Source: Nymphalis io (Eukaryota > Arthropoda > Insecta > Lepidoptera > Nymphalidae). Taken from it: 64,000 bases of DNA. The notes under the pieces were generated by a model, which saw nothing but the letters and a program-made list of their open reading frames with translations, was not told where the DNA came from and did not search any database. The translations under genes and the position numbers were made by a program. Position 1 is the first letter of the stretch, and the number at the start of each line of letters is the position of its first letter. The stretch covers positions 186,001 to 250,000 of the forward strand of contig NC_065909.1 of assembly GCF_905147045.1 (NCBI RefSeq). The letters run 5' to 3'. This document shows positions 32,662 through 43,203 of this stretch, one piece after another.

Positions 32662-33292
32662 TGTAAAATTCAATCGATTAAATATTTATTATCAAAATGT
32701 TGAAGGTTTACGAACAAAAACTAATGATCTATATAGAAATATTTGTTGTCGTACGTATGATTTAATAATACTTACAGAAACCTGGTTATGTGACAGCATT
32801 CTTAATTGTGAAATGTTTGGCTCCAATTATAATTTTTATAGAAGGGATAGAGACATGTATAACTCTAAAAAAAAACATGGGGGAGGAGTGCTGGTTGCCG
32901 TGTCCAATAGACTTATTTCTCGAAGAATGGTCCACTGGGATAGTTCTTGTGAGGATTTGTGGATCGTTCTAGAAATAAAACCATCTATAAAAATTGTTAT
33001 TTGCGCAACCTACATTCCTCCACCAGTTAATAAAAAAGTCTTGGAAACATTTATGGACAATTTTAATCGTGTTTCAGAACAAACGAAATATAACACACTA
33101 ATAATTGGCGATTTTAACTTAAGTTGCATTAATTGGAACTTGGCTGATGGTCCTCATGATAGTTACCATACAACTACTTTAGCTCAATCTTTAATAGACT
33201 TTTCCCATACTAATTGTCTTCGTCAAATGAATCGCATTAAGAATGTAAAAAATAAAGTACTCGATCTAGTGTTTTTAATGGTGAATCGTTAA
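32662..33292 (+). pseudogene. LINE ORF2 endonuclease part
   Basis: Apurinic-type endonuclease domain: NVEGLRTKTNDLY, LIILTETWL (catalytic Glu), YIPPPVNKK, NTLIIGDFNLS (catalytic Asp, Asn). The frame ends at 33290-33292 just after NKVLDLVF and resumes in another frame at about 33300, so one frameshift separates it from the RT. Confidence 0.82.
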
Positions 33293-33381
33293 CGGTTACA
33301 GTAGATAATGCCCCTAAAGAATTAACTCGTATTGATCCACTACACCCACCCCTTAATATTGATATTGTCGTAACACACAAT

Positions 33382-35553
33382 TTGCAGGAAAACTTGAGGA
33401 TTAATCAAGATATCAAAAAATATAATTTCGCTAAGGCCAATTTTGTAGCTATAAATGAATTTCTTAAAAGTATAGACTGGAGTGAAAAATTTGCAGAGCT
33501 TCATGATATTAACACAATGGTTGATTACCTATATACGAAGATATATAATTCTATAGAACTTTACACGCCGAATTTCAAAAGAACAAAATCATTAAAATAT
33601 CCACCTTGGTTAAACAAAACTCTAATGAAGAGAATAAGAGAAAAGGAAAAACTAAGATTGAAATTTAAAGAATACAAAAATGCTATGGATGGTTTGTCAC
33701 TTACGCTCTTAGAAAAAAGATGCGATAGACTATCTACTGAGTGTTATAATTCTTATCTTAACTTTGCAGAAGAAAAGATTACATCCAACAGTAAATTTTT
33801 CTGGTCATATATGAAAAGCAAACGCGATAAAAATGTTAACACCTATCCAACATTAATGAAAAATGATGAAACTGTAGCGTCTGATGGCTTAGCAATTTGT
33901 AACCTATTTGCGTCACAGTTCTCTTCGCTGTATGAAGAAAACGAGAGCAAGTACGATATGGACAAAATACTGCGAACCATGGATGCTACAGTCAGATGCA
34001 ATAATAGCCTACCTTTGATCCAGCTTGATGAATCCGAAGTCATTAATAAATTAAAGAATTTAGATATAAATAGGGGTGCTGGATCTGACAATATTCCGCC
34101 TAATTTTATTATAAACTGTGCCCAAAGTCTTGCTGTACCACTAACAATTATTTTTAACAAAGCATTAGTCACCGGAATATTTCCTTCTAAGTGGAAAACT
34201 GCGAAAGTAGTCCCTATTTTCAAAAGTGGAGAAAAAAAATATGTAAAAAACTATAGGCCTATTTCAATCCTTTCTATCTTTGGTAAGGTGTTGGAGTCTC
34301 TAATATATCCATATATTTACAGTCATGTTAAATGTTTTCTTAGTACCCACCAGCATGGCTTCATAGCCGGTAGATCTACATGCACAAATCTAGTAAATTA
34401 CTCCGAAATCTTATTTGAATCTGTTGATAGGAACAAGAGAGTGGATGTTATCTACACAGACTTAAGTAAAGCATTTGACCTGGTTCCATGTTCAGTACTA
34501 GTCTTGAAGTTGTCCAATTATGGTATTGTCGGATCTTTACTGAGATTTCTAGCATCATATCTTACAGAAAGACATTTTTATGTTGTTGCCGGCGGTTATG
34601 AATCGGTTGAATGCGATGTAAAATCTGGAGTCCCACAAGGGTCACACCTGGGTCCGCTGCTCTTCAATATATTCATAAACGATCTGCCTAATTGTTTTAA
34701 ATATTCTACACCATTTCTGTATGCTGACGATGTCAAACTTCTTAAAATGATTGAAGAACCAAATGACACTATTCTTTTACAAGATGATCTGACAAGATTA
34801 TACCATTGGTGTAATGATAACGGCATGAGACTTAATTCAGTAAAATGTTCATGGATATCATTCACCAGGAGTTTAAAAGAATTTCAAACGAATTATTACA
34901 TAGCTGGTGCCCCTATTAAATCTGTGGACAGAATTTCAGACCTGGGAGTAATCTTCGACAAAAAACTAACTTTCATACCTCATATTGATGGTGTAATTAG
35001 CCGTGCCTCGAAAATGTTGGGTTTTGTAATAAGAAATGGAAGATTATTTCGAAATCCTAGAACAAAAATTATTTTATTTAATAGCTTAGTCAGGAGTATA
35101 CTGGAATACGGAAGCGTTGTTTGGAGGCCACATTATGCAACACACTGCCTAAGACTTGAGAGGATACAGAAACGTTTTCTTTATCATCTTACTTTCTCGT
35201 TAGGTAAAGGGAAAATACTTCCTTCTTACAAAAAAAGATTGGAATTTTTCAAAATTTTTTCACTAAGTGATCGGAGGGATTTGTTGGATTTAAAATTTCT
35301 TTATAAAACACTTAACAACAACTATGATAACTCGTTTTTGATATCAAAAATTAAATTGAATGTTCCCATTAGATATCCACGTAAACCAATAACACCATTA
35401 GTAAGACCTTTCCGCAAAACTGTTTTAGGAAGCAATTCACCTGTATCTCGCTTATGTGGGATTTTGAATGAGCACAGTGCTGTTTTAGACCCTTTTGGAG
35501 ACTCATCAAACAAGTTTCACAAAAAAATATTGTCAAAATTGTCAGCTAACTAA
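33382..35553 (+). CDS. LINE ORF2 reverse transcriptase part
   Basis: An open frame of about 720 codons encodes the region from the end of the endonuclease to the ORF2 C-terminus. RT motifs: RGAGSDNIPPNFI (about residue 235), YRPISILSIFGKVLESLIY, HGFIAGRSTCTNL, YTDLSKAFDLVP, SGVPQGSHLGPLLFNIFIND, LYADDVKLL (YADD, about residue 450) and SRASKMLGF. The unbroken length suggests a fairly recent insertion; the element as a whole is inactive because of the 5' truncation and the upstream shift. Confidence 0.87.
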   Translation: MQENLRINQDIKKYNFAKANFVAINEFLKSIDWSEKFAELHDINTMVDYLYTKIYNSIELYTPNFKRTKSLKYPPWLNKTLMKRIREKEKLRLKFKEYKNAMDGLSLTLLEKRCDRLSTECYNSYLNFAEEKITSNSKFFWSYMKSKRDKNVNTYPTLMKNDETVASDGLAICNLFASQFSSLYEENESKYDMDKILRTMDATVRCNNSLPLIQLDESEVINKLKNLDINRGAGSDNIPPNFIINCAQSLAVPLTIIFNKALVTGIFPSKWKTAKVVPIFKSGEKKYVKNYRPISILSIFGKVLESLIYPYIYSHVKCFLSTHQHGFIAGRSTCTNLVNYSEILFESVDRNKRVDVIYTDLSKAFDLVPCSVLVLKLSNYGIVGSLLRFLASYLTERHFYVVAGGYESVECDVKSGVPQGSHLGPLLFNIFINDLPNCFKYSTPFLYADDVKLLKMIEEPNDTILLQDDLTRLYHWCNDNGMRLNSVKCSWISFTRSLKEFQTNYYIAGAPIKSVDRISDLGVIFDKKLTFIPHIDGVISRASKMLGFVIRNGRLFRNPRTKIILFNSLVRSILEYGSVVWRPHYATHCLRLERIQKRFLYHLTFSLGKGKILPSYKKRLEFFKIFSLSDRRDLLDLKFLYKTLNNNYDNSFLISKIKLNVPIRYPRKPITPLVRPFRKTVLGSNSPVSRLCGILNEHSAVLDPFGDSSNKFHKKILSKLSAN

Positions 35554-36177
35554 TTTATTTTGTTTATATTTGTATTTTATTATTTTACTATTATTGTTAA
35601 TTCTTGTCATTTTTAACCTTGATTTACTAACAATTAATTATTTATAAGTTTGTCATCTCCAACTATATCTTTGCAAGTGGTATTCACCTTAATAGGTAAT
35701 GCATTTAGTTGTATTAAAATTTTAAAAAGTTGTATTAAAATTGTATACCTTTGTACGTATTGATGTATTTACCACTGGTGAATCTTAAATAAATAAAATA
35801 AAATAAAATATCAGTTGTCTGGTTTCCATAGCACGAGTTTTGTACAAGCTTAATTTGGGATCAGATGGCCGTGTGTGAAAAATGTCCCAGGATATTATTA
35901 TTAGTTTCAAACATTTAGAATTAGGATTACGTTGTTAATGTACCAGGAGAACATAAACAGTGAGACGGTTTCACCGAACGATTAGATTAAAAGAGTCAAT
36001 TAGTTCCAGTTAGGATTACAGTGTTAATGTACCAGGAGATCATAAACAGTGAGTCGGTCTCACCGAACGATTAGATTTAAAGAGTCAATTAGTTTCAGTT
36101 AGGATTACAGTGTTAATGTACCAGGAGATCATAAACAGTGAGTCGGTCTCACCGAACGATTAGATTAAAAGAGTTAA

Positions 36178-36460
36178 TTTTGACGAGACGTTTGGCGCGG
36201 TTGGTAGATACTTGCCTTTTCACGCCGAAGGTTGTGGATTCGATCCCCACCCAGGACAGACATTTGTGTGCATGAACATGTCTGTTTGTCCTGAGTCTGG
36301 GTGTAATTTTCTGTATAAGTATGTATTTACAAAAGAAAAGTAGTATATGTAGTATATCAGTTGTCTGGTTTCCATAGCACGAGTTTTGTACAAGCTTAAT
36401 TTGGGATCAGATGGCCGTGTGTGAAAAATGTCCCAGGATATTATTATTATTAGTTTCTAA
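36178..36460 (+). mobile_element. SINE-B inside satellite (copy 4, right of LINE)
   Basis: Full copy at the usual satellite position. A truncated 3' part of another copy (about 35809-35905) lies immediately right of the LINE tail. Confidence 0.85.
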
Positions 36461-36822
36461 CATTTCGAATTAGGATTACAGTGTTAATGTACCAGGAGAA
36501 CATAAACAGTGAGACGGTTTCACCGAACGATTAGATATAAAGAATCAATTAGTTTCAGTTAGGATTACAGTGTTAATGTACCAGGAGATCATAAACAGTG
36601 AGTCGGTCTCACCGTACGATTCGATTAAAAGAGTCAATTAGTTTCAGTTAGGATTACAGTGTTAATGTACCAGGAGATCATAAACAGTGTGTCGGTCTCA
36701 CCGAACGATTAGATTAAAAGAGTCAATTAGTTTCAGATAGGATTACAGTGTTAATGTACTAGGAGATCATAAACAGTGAGTCGGTCTTACCGAACGATTA
36801 GATTAAAAGAGTTAATTTTGAC

Positions 36823-37103
36823 TAGACGTTTGGCGCGGTTGGTAGATACTTGCCTTTTCACGCCGAAGGTTGTGGGTTCGATTCCCACCCAGGACAGACA
36901 TTTGTGTGCATGAACATGTCTGATTGTCCTGAGTTTGGGTGTAATTTTCTGTATAAGTATGTATTTACAAAAGAAAAGTAGTATATGTAGTATATCAGTT
37001 GTCTGGTTTCCATAGCACGAGTTTTGTACAAGCTTAATTTGGGATCAGATGGCCGTGTGTGAAAAATGTCCCCGGATATTATTATTATTAGTTTCTAACA
37101 TTT
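36823..37103 (+). mobile_element. SINE-B inside satellite (copy 5)
   Basis: Full copy; the flanks carry the variants gactagacgtttgg and tttctaacatttcgaattag, shared with copies 4 and 6, so these form a subfamily of the higher-order repeat. Confidence 0.85.
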
Positions 37104-37722
37104 CGAATTAGGATTACGTTGTTAATGTACCAGCAGAACATAAACAGTGAGACGGTTTCACCGAACGATTAGATATAAAGAATCAATTAGTTTCAGTTAG
37201 GATTACAGTGTTAATGTACCAGGAGATCATAAACAGTGAGTCGGTCTCACCGAACGATTAGATTAAAAGAGTCAATTAGTTTCAGTTAGGATTACAGTGT
37301 TAATGTACCAGGAGATCATAAACAGTGAGTCGGTCTCACCGAACGATTAGATTAAAAGAGTCAATTAGTTTGTTAGGATTACAGTGTTAATGTACCAGGA
37401 GATCATTAACAGTGAGTCAGTCTCACCGAACGATTAGATTAAAAGAATCAATTAGTTTCAGTTAGGATTACAGTGTTAATGTACCAGGAGATCATAAACA
37501 GTGAGTCGGTCTCACCGAACGATTAGATTAAAAGAGTCAATTAGTTTCAAATAGGATTACAGTGTTAATGTACCAGGAGATCATAAACAGTGAGACGGTC
37601 TCATCGAACGATTAGATTAAAAGAGTCAATTAGTTTCAGATAGGATTACAGTGTTAATGTACTAGGAGATCATAAACAGTGAGTCGGTCTTACCGAACGA
37701 TTAGATTAAAAGAGTTAATTTT

Positions 37723-38003
37723 GACTAGACGTTTGGCGCGGTTGGTAGATACTTGCCTTTTCACGCCGAAGGTTGTGGTTTCGATTCCCACCCAGGACAG
37801 ACATTTGTGTGCATGAACATGTCTGTTTGTCCTGAAACTGAGTGTAATTTTCTGTATAAGTATGAATTTACAAAAGAAAAGTATTATATGTAGTATATCA
37901 GTTGTCAGGTTTCCATAGCACGTTTTGTACAAGCTTAATTTGGGATCAGATGGCCGTGTGTGAAAAATGTCCCAGGATATTATTATTATTAGTTTCTAAC
38001 ATT
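37723..38003 (+). mobile_element. SINE-B inside satellite (copy 6)
   Basis: Full copy with a few private changes (cctgaaactgagtg). Same position in the satellite unit as all others. Confidence 0.85.
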
Positions 38004-38480
38004 TCGAATTAGGATTACGTTGTTAATGTACCAGGAGATCATAAACAGTGTGTCGGTCTCACCGAACGATTAGATTAAAAGAATCAATTAGTTCCAGTTA
38101 GGGTTACAGTGTTAATGTACCAGGAGATCATAAACAGTGAGTCGGTCTCACCGAACGATTAGACTAAAAGAGTCTATTAGTTTCAGTTAGGATTACAGTG
38201 TTAATGTACCAGGAGATCATAAACAGTGTGTCGGTCTCACCGAACGAATAGATTAAAAGAGTCAATTAGTTTCAGATAGGATTACGTTGTTAATGTACCA
38301 GGAGAACATAAACAGTGTGTCGGTCTCACCGAACGAATAGATTAAAAGAGTCAATTAGTTTCAGATAGGATTACGTTGTTAATGTACCAGGAGAACATAA
38401 ACAGTGAGACGGTCTCACCGAACGCGGATGGCATTAATCGAAATAAGATCAATGTGAAATATATGCGATTTGGCCCTCAG

Positions 38481-38613
38481 AACATCCGACGCCGACGATT
38501 CCGGCGACGAGTGCTACGGGAGTCTACCCCCGGAGCCTCGTTTCGGGAACGTCGAGTACAAACTGCAGCTGGTCTCGCCGTTCGAGCGACGCTTCAAGCA
38601 CCTGGTGACACAA
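38481..38613 (+). CDS. GTPBP1/2-like GTPase, exon a (N-terminal region), copy B
   Basis: From acceptor ggccctcag to donor gtgaat, 133 nt. It encodes TSDADDSGDECYGSLPPEP then GNVEYKLQLVSPFERRFKHL and VTQ. The family reads LPPExxxGNVEYKLKLV then RFxHLVTQMKWRL here, and the next exon (41383) continues LKWRL, so order and phase fit. The satellite array ends only 56 bp upstream, inside the presumed intron. Confidence 0.87.
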
Positions 38614-38667
38614 GTGAATAATAAATAATATTAAATATATAACATTATATATAACTTAGGTAGCTAA

Positions 38668-38930
38668 CTGGGTAGGTATCACCCACTCATCAGATATTCT
38701 ACCGCAAAACAGCAGTACTTGGTATTGTTGTGTTCCGGTTTGAAGGGTGAGTGAGTGAGTATAATTACAGGTACAAGGGACATAACGTCTCAGTTCCCAA
38801 GGTTGGTGGCGCATTTGCGATGTACGCGATGGTTAACATTTCTTACAATGCCTATGTCTATGGGCGTTAGTGACCACTTACCATCAGGTGGCCCATATGC
38901 TCGTCCGCTTTCCTATTCTATAAAATAAAA
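38668..38930 (+). mobile_element. SINE-C (5'-truncated) in intron
   Basis: From tgggtaggtatcacccactc through gttccggtttgaagggtgag to tcctattctataaaataaaa. Confidence 0.8.
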
Positions 38931-39342
38931 TACCTTTGATATCACACAACGGTTATTAATTGATATAAAACAAACACTTTATTAGGAAAATATTTTCCTT
39001 GTTCGAAATATTTTATTAAATCACGAAGGTTTTAAAAATATGCTAATTTTGACTTTTAACGCTGATAAAACGCAACCACGAGCTACAGTGTGTGCTTTCA
39101 TACAGACCCTGTGGTCTTGACAGCTCAACGCCACGAGGTAATTCATTTTATAACACGGATTAAAAAAAAAACAATAGTGTTTTTATATGTCGTTTAAGCA
39201 ATATATATGTATATTCAATTTGAGCGTATAATACAAACAATTTTATTAAGGTTGTGCTCGTGAAATATATCGATGCGATGCTCGTAGTTCCACTCGGGGC
39301 CGATAGGTGGCGCCGTTTCGAGTGACGTACAACGTTAAGCGG

Positions 39343-40920
39343 TAGGCGTGGGTAATATCGCTTTGAAGCGATATCGTATCGTATCTAGATATCGGTTTTG
39401 AATATCGGATATCGTATCTATATATTTTAATATCTAGAAATTGTATCGAGTCTATGGTACTTGGAAATCGAATCAGTACCAGATGATATCAGATTAATAT
39501 TAATATTTGTGTTTATCGCATATATTATGTATTGGTTTATTTTTGTCATTGATAATAACATGGTTAAATAAGTAAATATTTGTTTATTAATAGATATGTT
39601 GCAGTTCCGAATTTGAAAATCAGTGAAATGAACTTTCCTTCATACTTTTTTCAGGCTTTTTCTGTAATGCCGGCGTATTTAAAAGTTCATTTCTTCGTAT
39701 ATACATCTCTTTTAACTGTTGTCGAAAGAGTAATAACTCGTATCTCTTTTGATCTAATTTGACTTTTAAAAATATCTGTAAAATGCCTGAAGAGCCCTTG
39801 TCTTTTTTGCCTACAGTTGAATTTATTGAAAATTACGCTCGTATCGGGACGAGACAATTCTTCATTGTATTTAACACAAACATTAATCTAACTAAAAACC
39901 ATTCTTTAAAATTACATTTAATGAATATTAACACTTGCCCTAAATACCTAATTTCCTTGAAAAGTTCAATACAATATGTACATTATTTGACATACATCAT
40001 AAATTATTATATACATCTACCTAAACAAGAAAAAATACATGAGTTACGAAAAACACCTAAAATTTAGAAAAAAAAAGCGAGTTATTAAATTACAAAGCTA
40101 ACAACGCGACCGCGAAAACATAAAACGAAAATAAAATAGATCATAAAAATAATAGCAATTTCTAAAATGACACCCAAGGTCAAACAACCGATACCAGTAA
40201 AAATATCATAATATCCTTAACGGTTAAAATATCTAGATATCCGTAGACAGAGAAACTAAACTTTGTTTCTCTGTCTACAGAGAAACAAAGTTTAGTTTCT
40301 CTGTCTACGTAGATATCGAATATCCGATATTTTAAAAAATATCAACAGATAACCTAAGCGTGAGTCGTATTTATGAATTGTTCTGAAACCGATTATATTT
40401 TTATTAAATCAAATACAATATAGAAATATGTAATTATTAAATATTAGACTTGCGCAAACTATATCATTAAGAAGAAAAAAGAGATATATATCTTTTCGCT
40501 CTAAGATATATGTAGATAAACATAAATAACATAACAATAATAAATAGTACTAAATATAGATATTTCTAAATAATAAGTTCGATATATCGATATTTCACTA
40601 ACAATCCTACTCGCGTTTGCGCCTACTCGTTTGACAATTGATATTTACAAATTTACAACGATATTCGATATCGGATATACTGTATGCAGAGTATACAAGA
40701 CCGATATCGTTGGATATCCGAATATTATAAATACTGTGCGTGCGCTTCGATATTTAGATATTAGATTTAGTACCATAACAATACCGTATACAGATTATAC
40801 AGAAACGATATCAGTGGATATCCGAATATAAAGATACTGTGCGCTTCGATATCTAGATATTAGATTTTGTACCGATATATGGATATTGTATCTATATACG
40901 ATTTGTATCGCCCATGCCTA
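39343..40920. mobile_element. Non-autonomous hAT-like DNA transposon, 1578 bp
   Basis: The ends are taggcgtggg and cccatgccta, giving short terminal inverted repeats with one mismatch. The 8-bp direct repeat ttaagcgg is at 39335-39342 and 40921-40928, and the paralogous block has a single ttaagcgg at the empty site. Eight-base duplications are typical of hAT elements. The interior is rich in gatatc motifs, with a ~120-bp tandem duplication near the right end (40650-40770 and 40775-40870), and has no recognisable transposase. Confidence 0.88.
40243..40308. other. Perfect 32-bp inverted repeat inside the hAT-like element
   Basis: Arms 40243-40274 and 40277-40308 are exact reverse complements with a 2-base centre (ct). 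The arm is gtagacagagaaactaaact followed by ttgtttctctgt. Near-perfect palindromes of this type form stable hairpins. Confidence 0.92.
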
Positions 40921-41008
40921 TTAAGCGGCATGTCAAAAGCATAATAATGCCCCGGATACACACGTGTGGAGCTGGTGGAGTGATAGGCGATTGACATTCA
41001 GCGAGATA

Positions 41009-41302
41009 ATTTTTTTTTTATAGAATAGGAAGGCGGACGAGCATATGGGCCACCCGATGGGAAGTGGTCATCGACGTCCATAGGCATTGGCATTGTAAGA
41101 AATGTTAATCATCGCTCACATCATCAATGCGCCACCAACCTCGGGAACTAAGATGCTATGTCCCCCGTGCCTGTATTTACACTGGCTCACTCACCCTTCA
41201 AACCGGAACACAACAATACCGAGTACCGCTGGTCTGTGGTAGAATATCTGACGAGGCACCCCCTCGTACTCGGACGGGCTCGCACAAAGCTCTCCCACCA
41301 GT
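41009..41302 (-). mobile_element. SINE-C, paralogue of 2576-2875
   Basis: Same insertion as in copy A of the duplicated block, with the same diagnostic changes (accgagtaccgctggtctg, then cggacgggctcgcacaaagc). Confidence 0.85.
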
Positions 41303-41382
41303 CAAAAATATAAAAAAGCTCAAAAATATATCGTATTGTCACCCCGACACCTCAACACGTGCCACCCCCCCCCCCCCCGCAG

Positions 41383-41485
41383 CTGAAGTGGCGGCTGCGC
41401 TCGGGCGGCGGCGCGGCGGTGTACGTGGCGCCCGCGCGCTCCGTCGCCGAGGTGTACATCCGCAAGGTGGGCACGCCTGGAACTG
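41383..41485 (+). pseudogene. GTPBP1/2-like GTPase, exon b in copy B (internally deleted)
   Basis: After a C-run acceptor it reads LKWRLRSGGGAAVYVAPARS then VAEVYIRKVGTPG. Relative to 2939-3162 it lacks roughly 120 bp in the middle, but keeps both ends. The likely donor (ctg followed by gtacac) does not give the phase needed by the P-loop exon at 42460, so this copy is probably damaged as well. Confidence 0.72.
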
Positions 41486-42315
41486 GTACACCGAGGGGCC
41501 GCAGGGCCGCGATCGAGACGGAGATGGTTTGTCGATGTGTGCTTATAACGTTGCCATAGTACCCGCGTTCCCTGTTTTGGGAGATTTTCGGGACTTAATT
41601 AAAACTAAATAGGGTTATTAAATTTTACTTTTTAATGTTTATTATACATTTTTTTAATTATAATATTTTTTTGTTTTCCTCCTACACCCGAAAACCGTTA
41701 CATTGTTTGTTTTTGTTTCCGTTATCAATAGTACTTCGGCATCTTTATATGGTACTGGATTAGCGTTCTCCTCATAAAGAATGGTTGCCACATCTATTTC
41801 TATGTTACCCTCTTGACTCGGAATCTAATAATATTATAAATTCATGAAGAATGTTAAATCATGTTGTCGTTAGAAAACTATAAATAGGATAACGAATAAA
41901 TTAAAATAACATATATACATATAACGAAGCACTTTAGTTTATTAATGGACTCCGTATTTATTTGTTTCATTGTCGACGAGTCGATATTTTTTATCGAATA
42001 TCGGGACTTTTTTTAGCCAATGCTTTCAGCACTTACATGATAAATAATTATAGGTTATGAATAATAAAAACTGGAAAATCATATTATCTTTAAGATTTTA
42101 ATGCGATATAAGGTTCCGTCATGCTATGACATAAATAAACATCACTGAGAAACTATATTATCTGTCGCTTTAACATGAAATAATACGACACTGCACCATT
42201 GTATAACCATCGATATGATATAAGGATTGTTTCTCGGCCTTTACACTGGATTAGAATCGTTTTCTAACATAAATATAAGCGAAAATTGAACATAAAACAC
42301 AATGAACGCACCAAC

Positions 42316-42359
42316 TGTCAAGTTTGTTTCGCTGCTTAAGTAGCGAAACAAACTTGACA
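42316..42359. other. Perfect 18-bp inverted repeat with 8-base loop
   Basis: Arms tgtcaagtttgtttcgct (42316-42333) and its exact complement (42342-42359), loop gcttaagt. A direct repeat cactggttacac follows at 42357-42382. It lies in the intron just before the P-loop exon. Confidence 0.88.
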
Positions 42360-42459
42360 CTGGTTACACCAACACTGGTTACACGATAAGGGTCAAAAGA
42401 TTTGATAATTCTATCTCTGTCTAAACCTGTCTACGCTACAGTACGTACTCGGTTCGCAG

Positions 42460-42553
42460 CTGGCGGACACGCAGCAGAGCGTCGAGCTGCGGGTCGCGGT
42501 GATGGGGGCGAACGAGGCGGGCAAGTCGACGCTCATAGGCGTTCTCACTCAAG
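42460..42553 (+). CDS. GTPBP1/2-like GTPase, P-loop exon c
   Basis: Acceptor ggttcgcag, donor gtacgc; 94 nt. It encodes LADTQQSVELRVAVMG then ANEAGKSTLIGVLTQ, matching the family's LRVAVxGxxxxGKSTLxGVLTxG (G1/P-loop with GK-S/T). The exon expected next, beginning GELDNGRGR in the family, was not found in the remaining 21 kb of the window. Confidence 0.87.
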
Positions 42554-42615
42554 GTACGCTCGTTATTATCTTGTTGAAGTCGTGAGTTCTAGTAACTAAA
42601 TTAAATATTGAGTAT

Positions 42616-42730
42616 TTAATTACAGGCACAAGGGACATAACATCTTAGTTCCCAAGGTTGGTGGCGAATTGGCGATGTAAGCGATGGTTAACATTTCTTG
42701 CAATGCCAATGTTTCCTATTCTATAAAAAA
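42616..42730 (+). mobile_element. SINE-C 3' fragment
   Basis: aattacaggcacaagggaca through ggttggtggcgaattggcga to ttcctattctataaaaaa; the segment with the ggtggcccatatg signature is deleted. Confidence 0.75.
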
Positions 42731-42972
42731 ATATATTTATAAGGCTTCATATCCAGAAGTTTTTGATTCGATTATCATGTAGAGATCCTATACGTGTGTA
42801 CTCGTAATAAGGAGATGACGCCTTATTCCAGCTGTGGGTAAAAATGCTGTTACATTTTTAAACAAATTAAATGATACCTTGAGTAAGTCGGGACAAAAAC
42901 CGACTTTGTTAATATTATATTGTAATATCATTTATTTTATCCTCAGATAAATATTATTCCCGACAGATGGCG

Positions 42973-43203
42973 CTAGCGTTCCAGAGATGATACGATTGCG
43001 ACAAATATATTCCGCAGCCGCTTGAGTCGACTTGCCATACGAGCCAGCCAGCAGCGCAGCACGTAACGACCATCGGGAAGCGCCTTGACCACATGATAGG
43101 GCCCACGCATGCCTGAATTAAGCTTGCCAGTAGAGTGTGCTAGATGCTCTAATGCCCGTTGCCTTTGCACCTCACGCACAGCTTCGAAGTGGTCGACACG
43201 TAA
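42973..43203 (-). pseudogene. pol: LTR-retrotransposon pol C-terminal scrap
   Basis: Minus strand: MREVQRQRALEHLAHSTGKL then MRGPYHVVKALPDGRYVLR. The (R)GPYxVxxxLPxGRYxL pattern is typical of the region after integrase in Gypsy-type pol. It ends in decayed frames. Confidence 0.6.

Larger units (their letters stand above)
31586..35808 (+). mobile_element. 5'-truncated LINE of the Jockey/CR1/L2 group
   Basis: Two ORFs (zinc-finger/coiled-coil ORF1; endonuclease plus RT ORF2), a short 3' UTR and an aataaa-rich tail at 35790-35808. The 5' end starts inside the ORF1 PHD-type finger, as expected from incomplete reverse transcription. It interrupts the satellite array, but the left flank is a satellite unit (caggagatca) and the right flank is SINE-B (tcagttgtctgg), so its two flanks do not come from one continuous site. 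Confidence 0.85.
29545..38424 (+). repeat. 89-bp satellite array with co-amplified SINEs
   Basis: The unit is 89 bp (measured between successive ccgaacg motifs at 30615 and 30704): cgaacgattagattaaaaga, gtcaattagtttcagttagg, attacagtgttaatgtacca, ggagatcataaacagtgagt, cggtctcac. About 33 units are present by eye. The array is interrupted by SINE-B copies, always at the same point of the unit, and by a LINE at 31586-35808. It ends 56 bp before the host exon at 38481. Confidence 0.92.
38999..41490. repeat. Duplicated GTPase intron/exon block, copy B
   Basis: Colinear with 2143-3166 once the transposon at 39343-40920 is removed. It includes the same SINE-C and the following exon. Differences from copy A are few outside the exon, which has lost about 120 bp internally. 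Confidence 0.87.

Noticed and set aside
29545..38424. Regularly spaced repeats resembling a CRISPR array
   Set aside because: The whole 89-bp unit is conserved with no unique spacers, in a eukaryotic context full of SINEs and LINEs. It is a satellite.
39759..40067. 102-codon frame inside the hAT-like element
   Set aside because: No hAT transposase motif and strong AT bias; the element is better described as non-autonomous.
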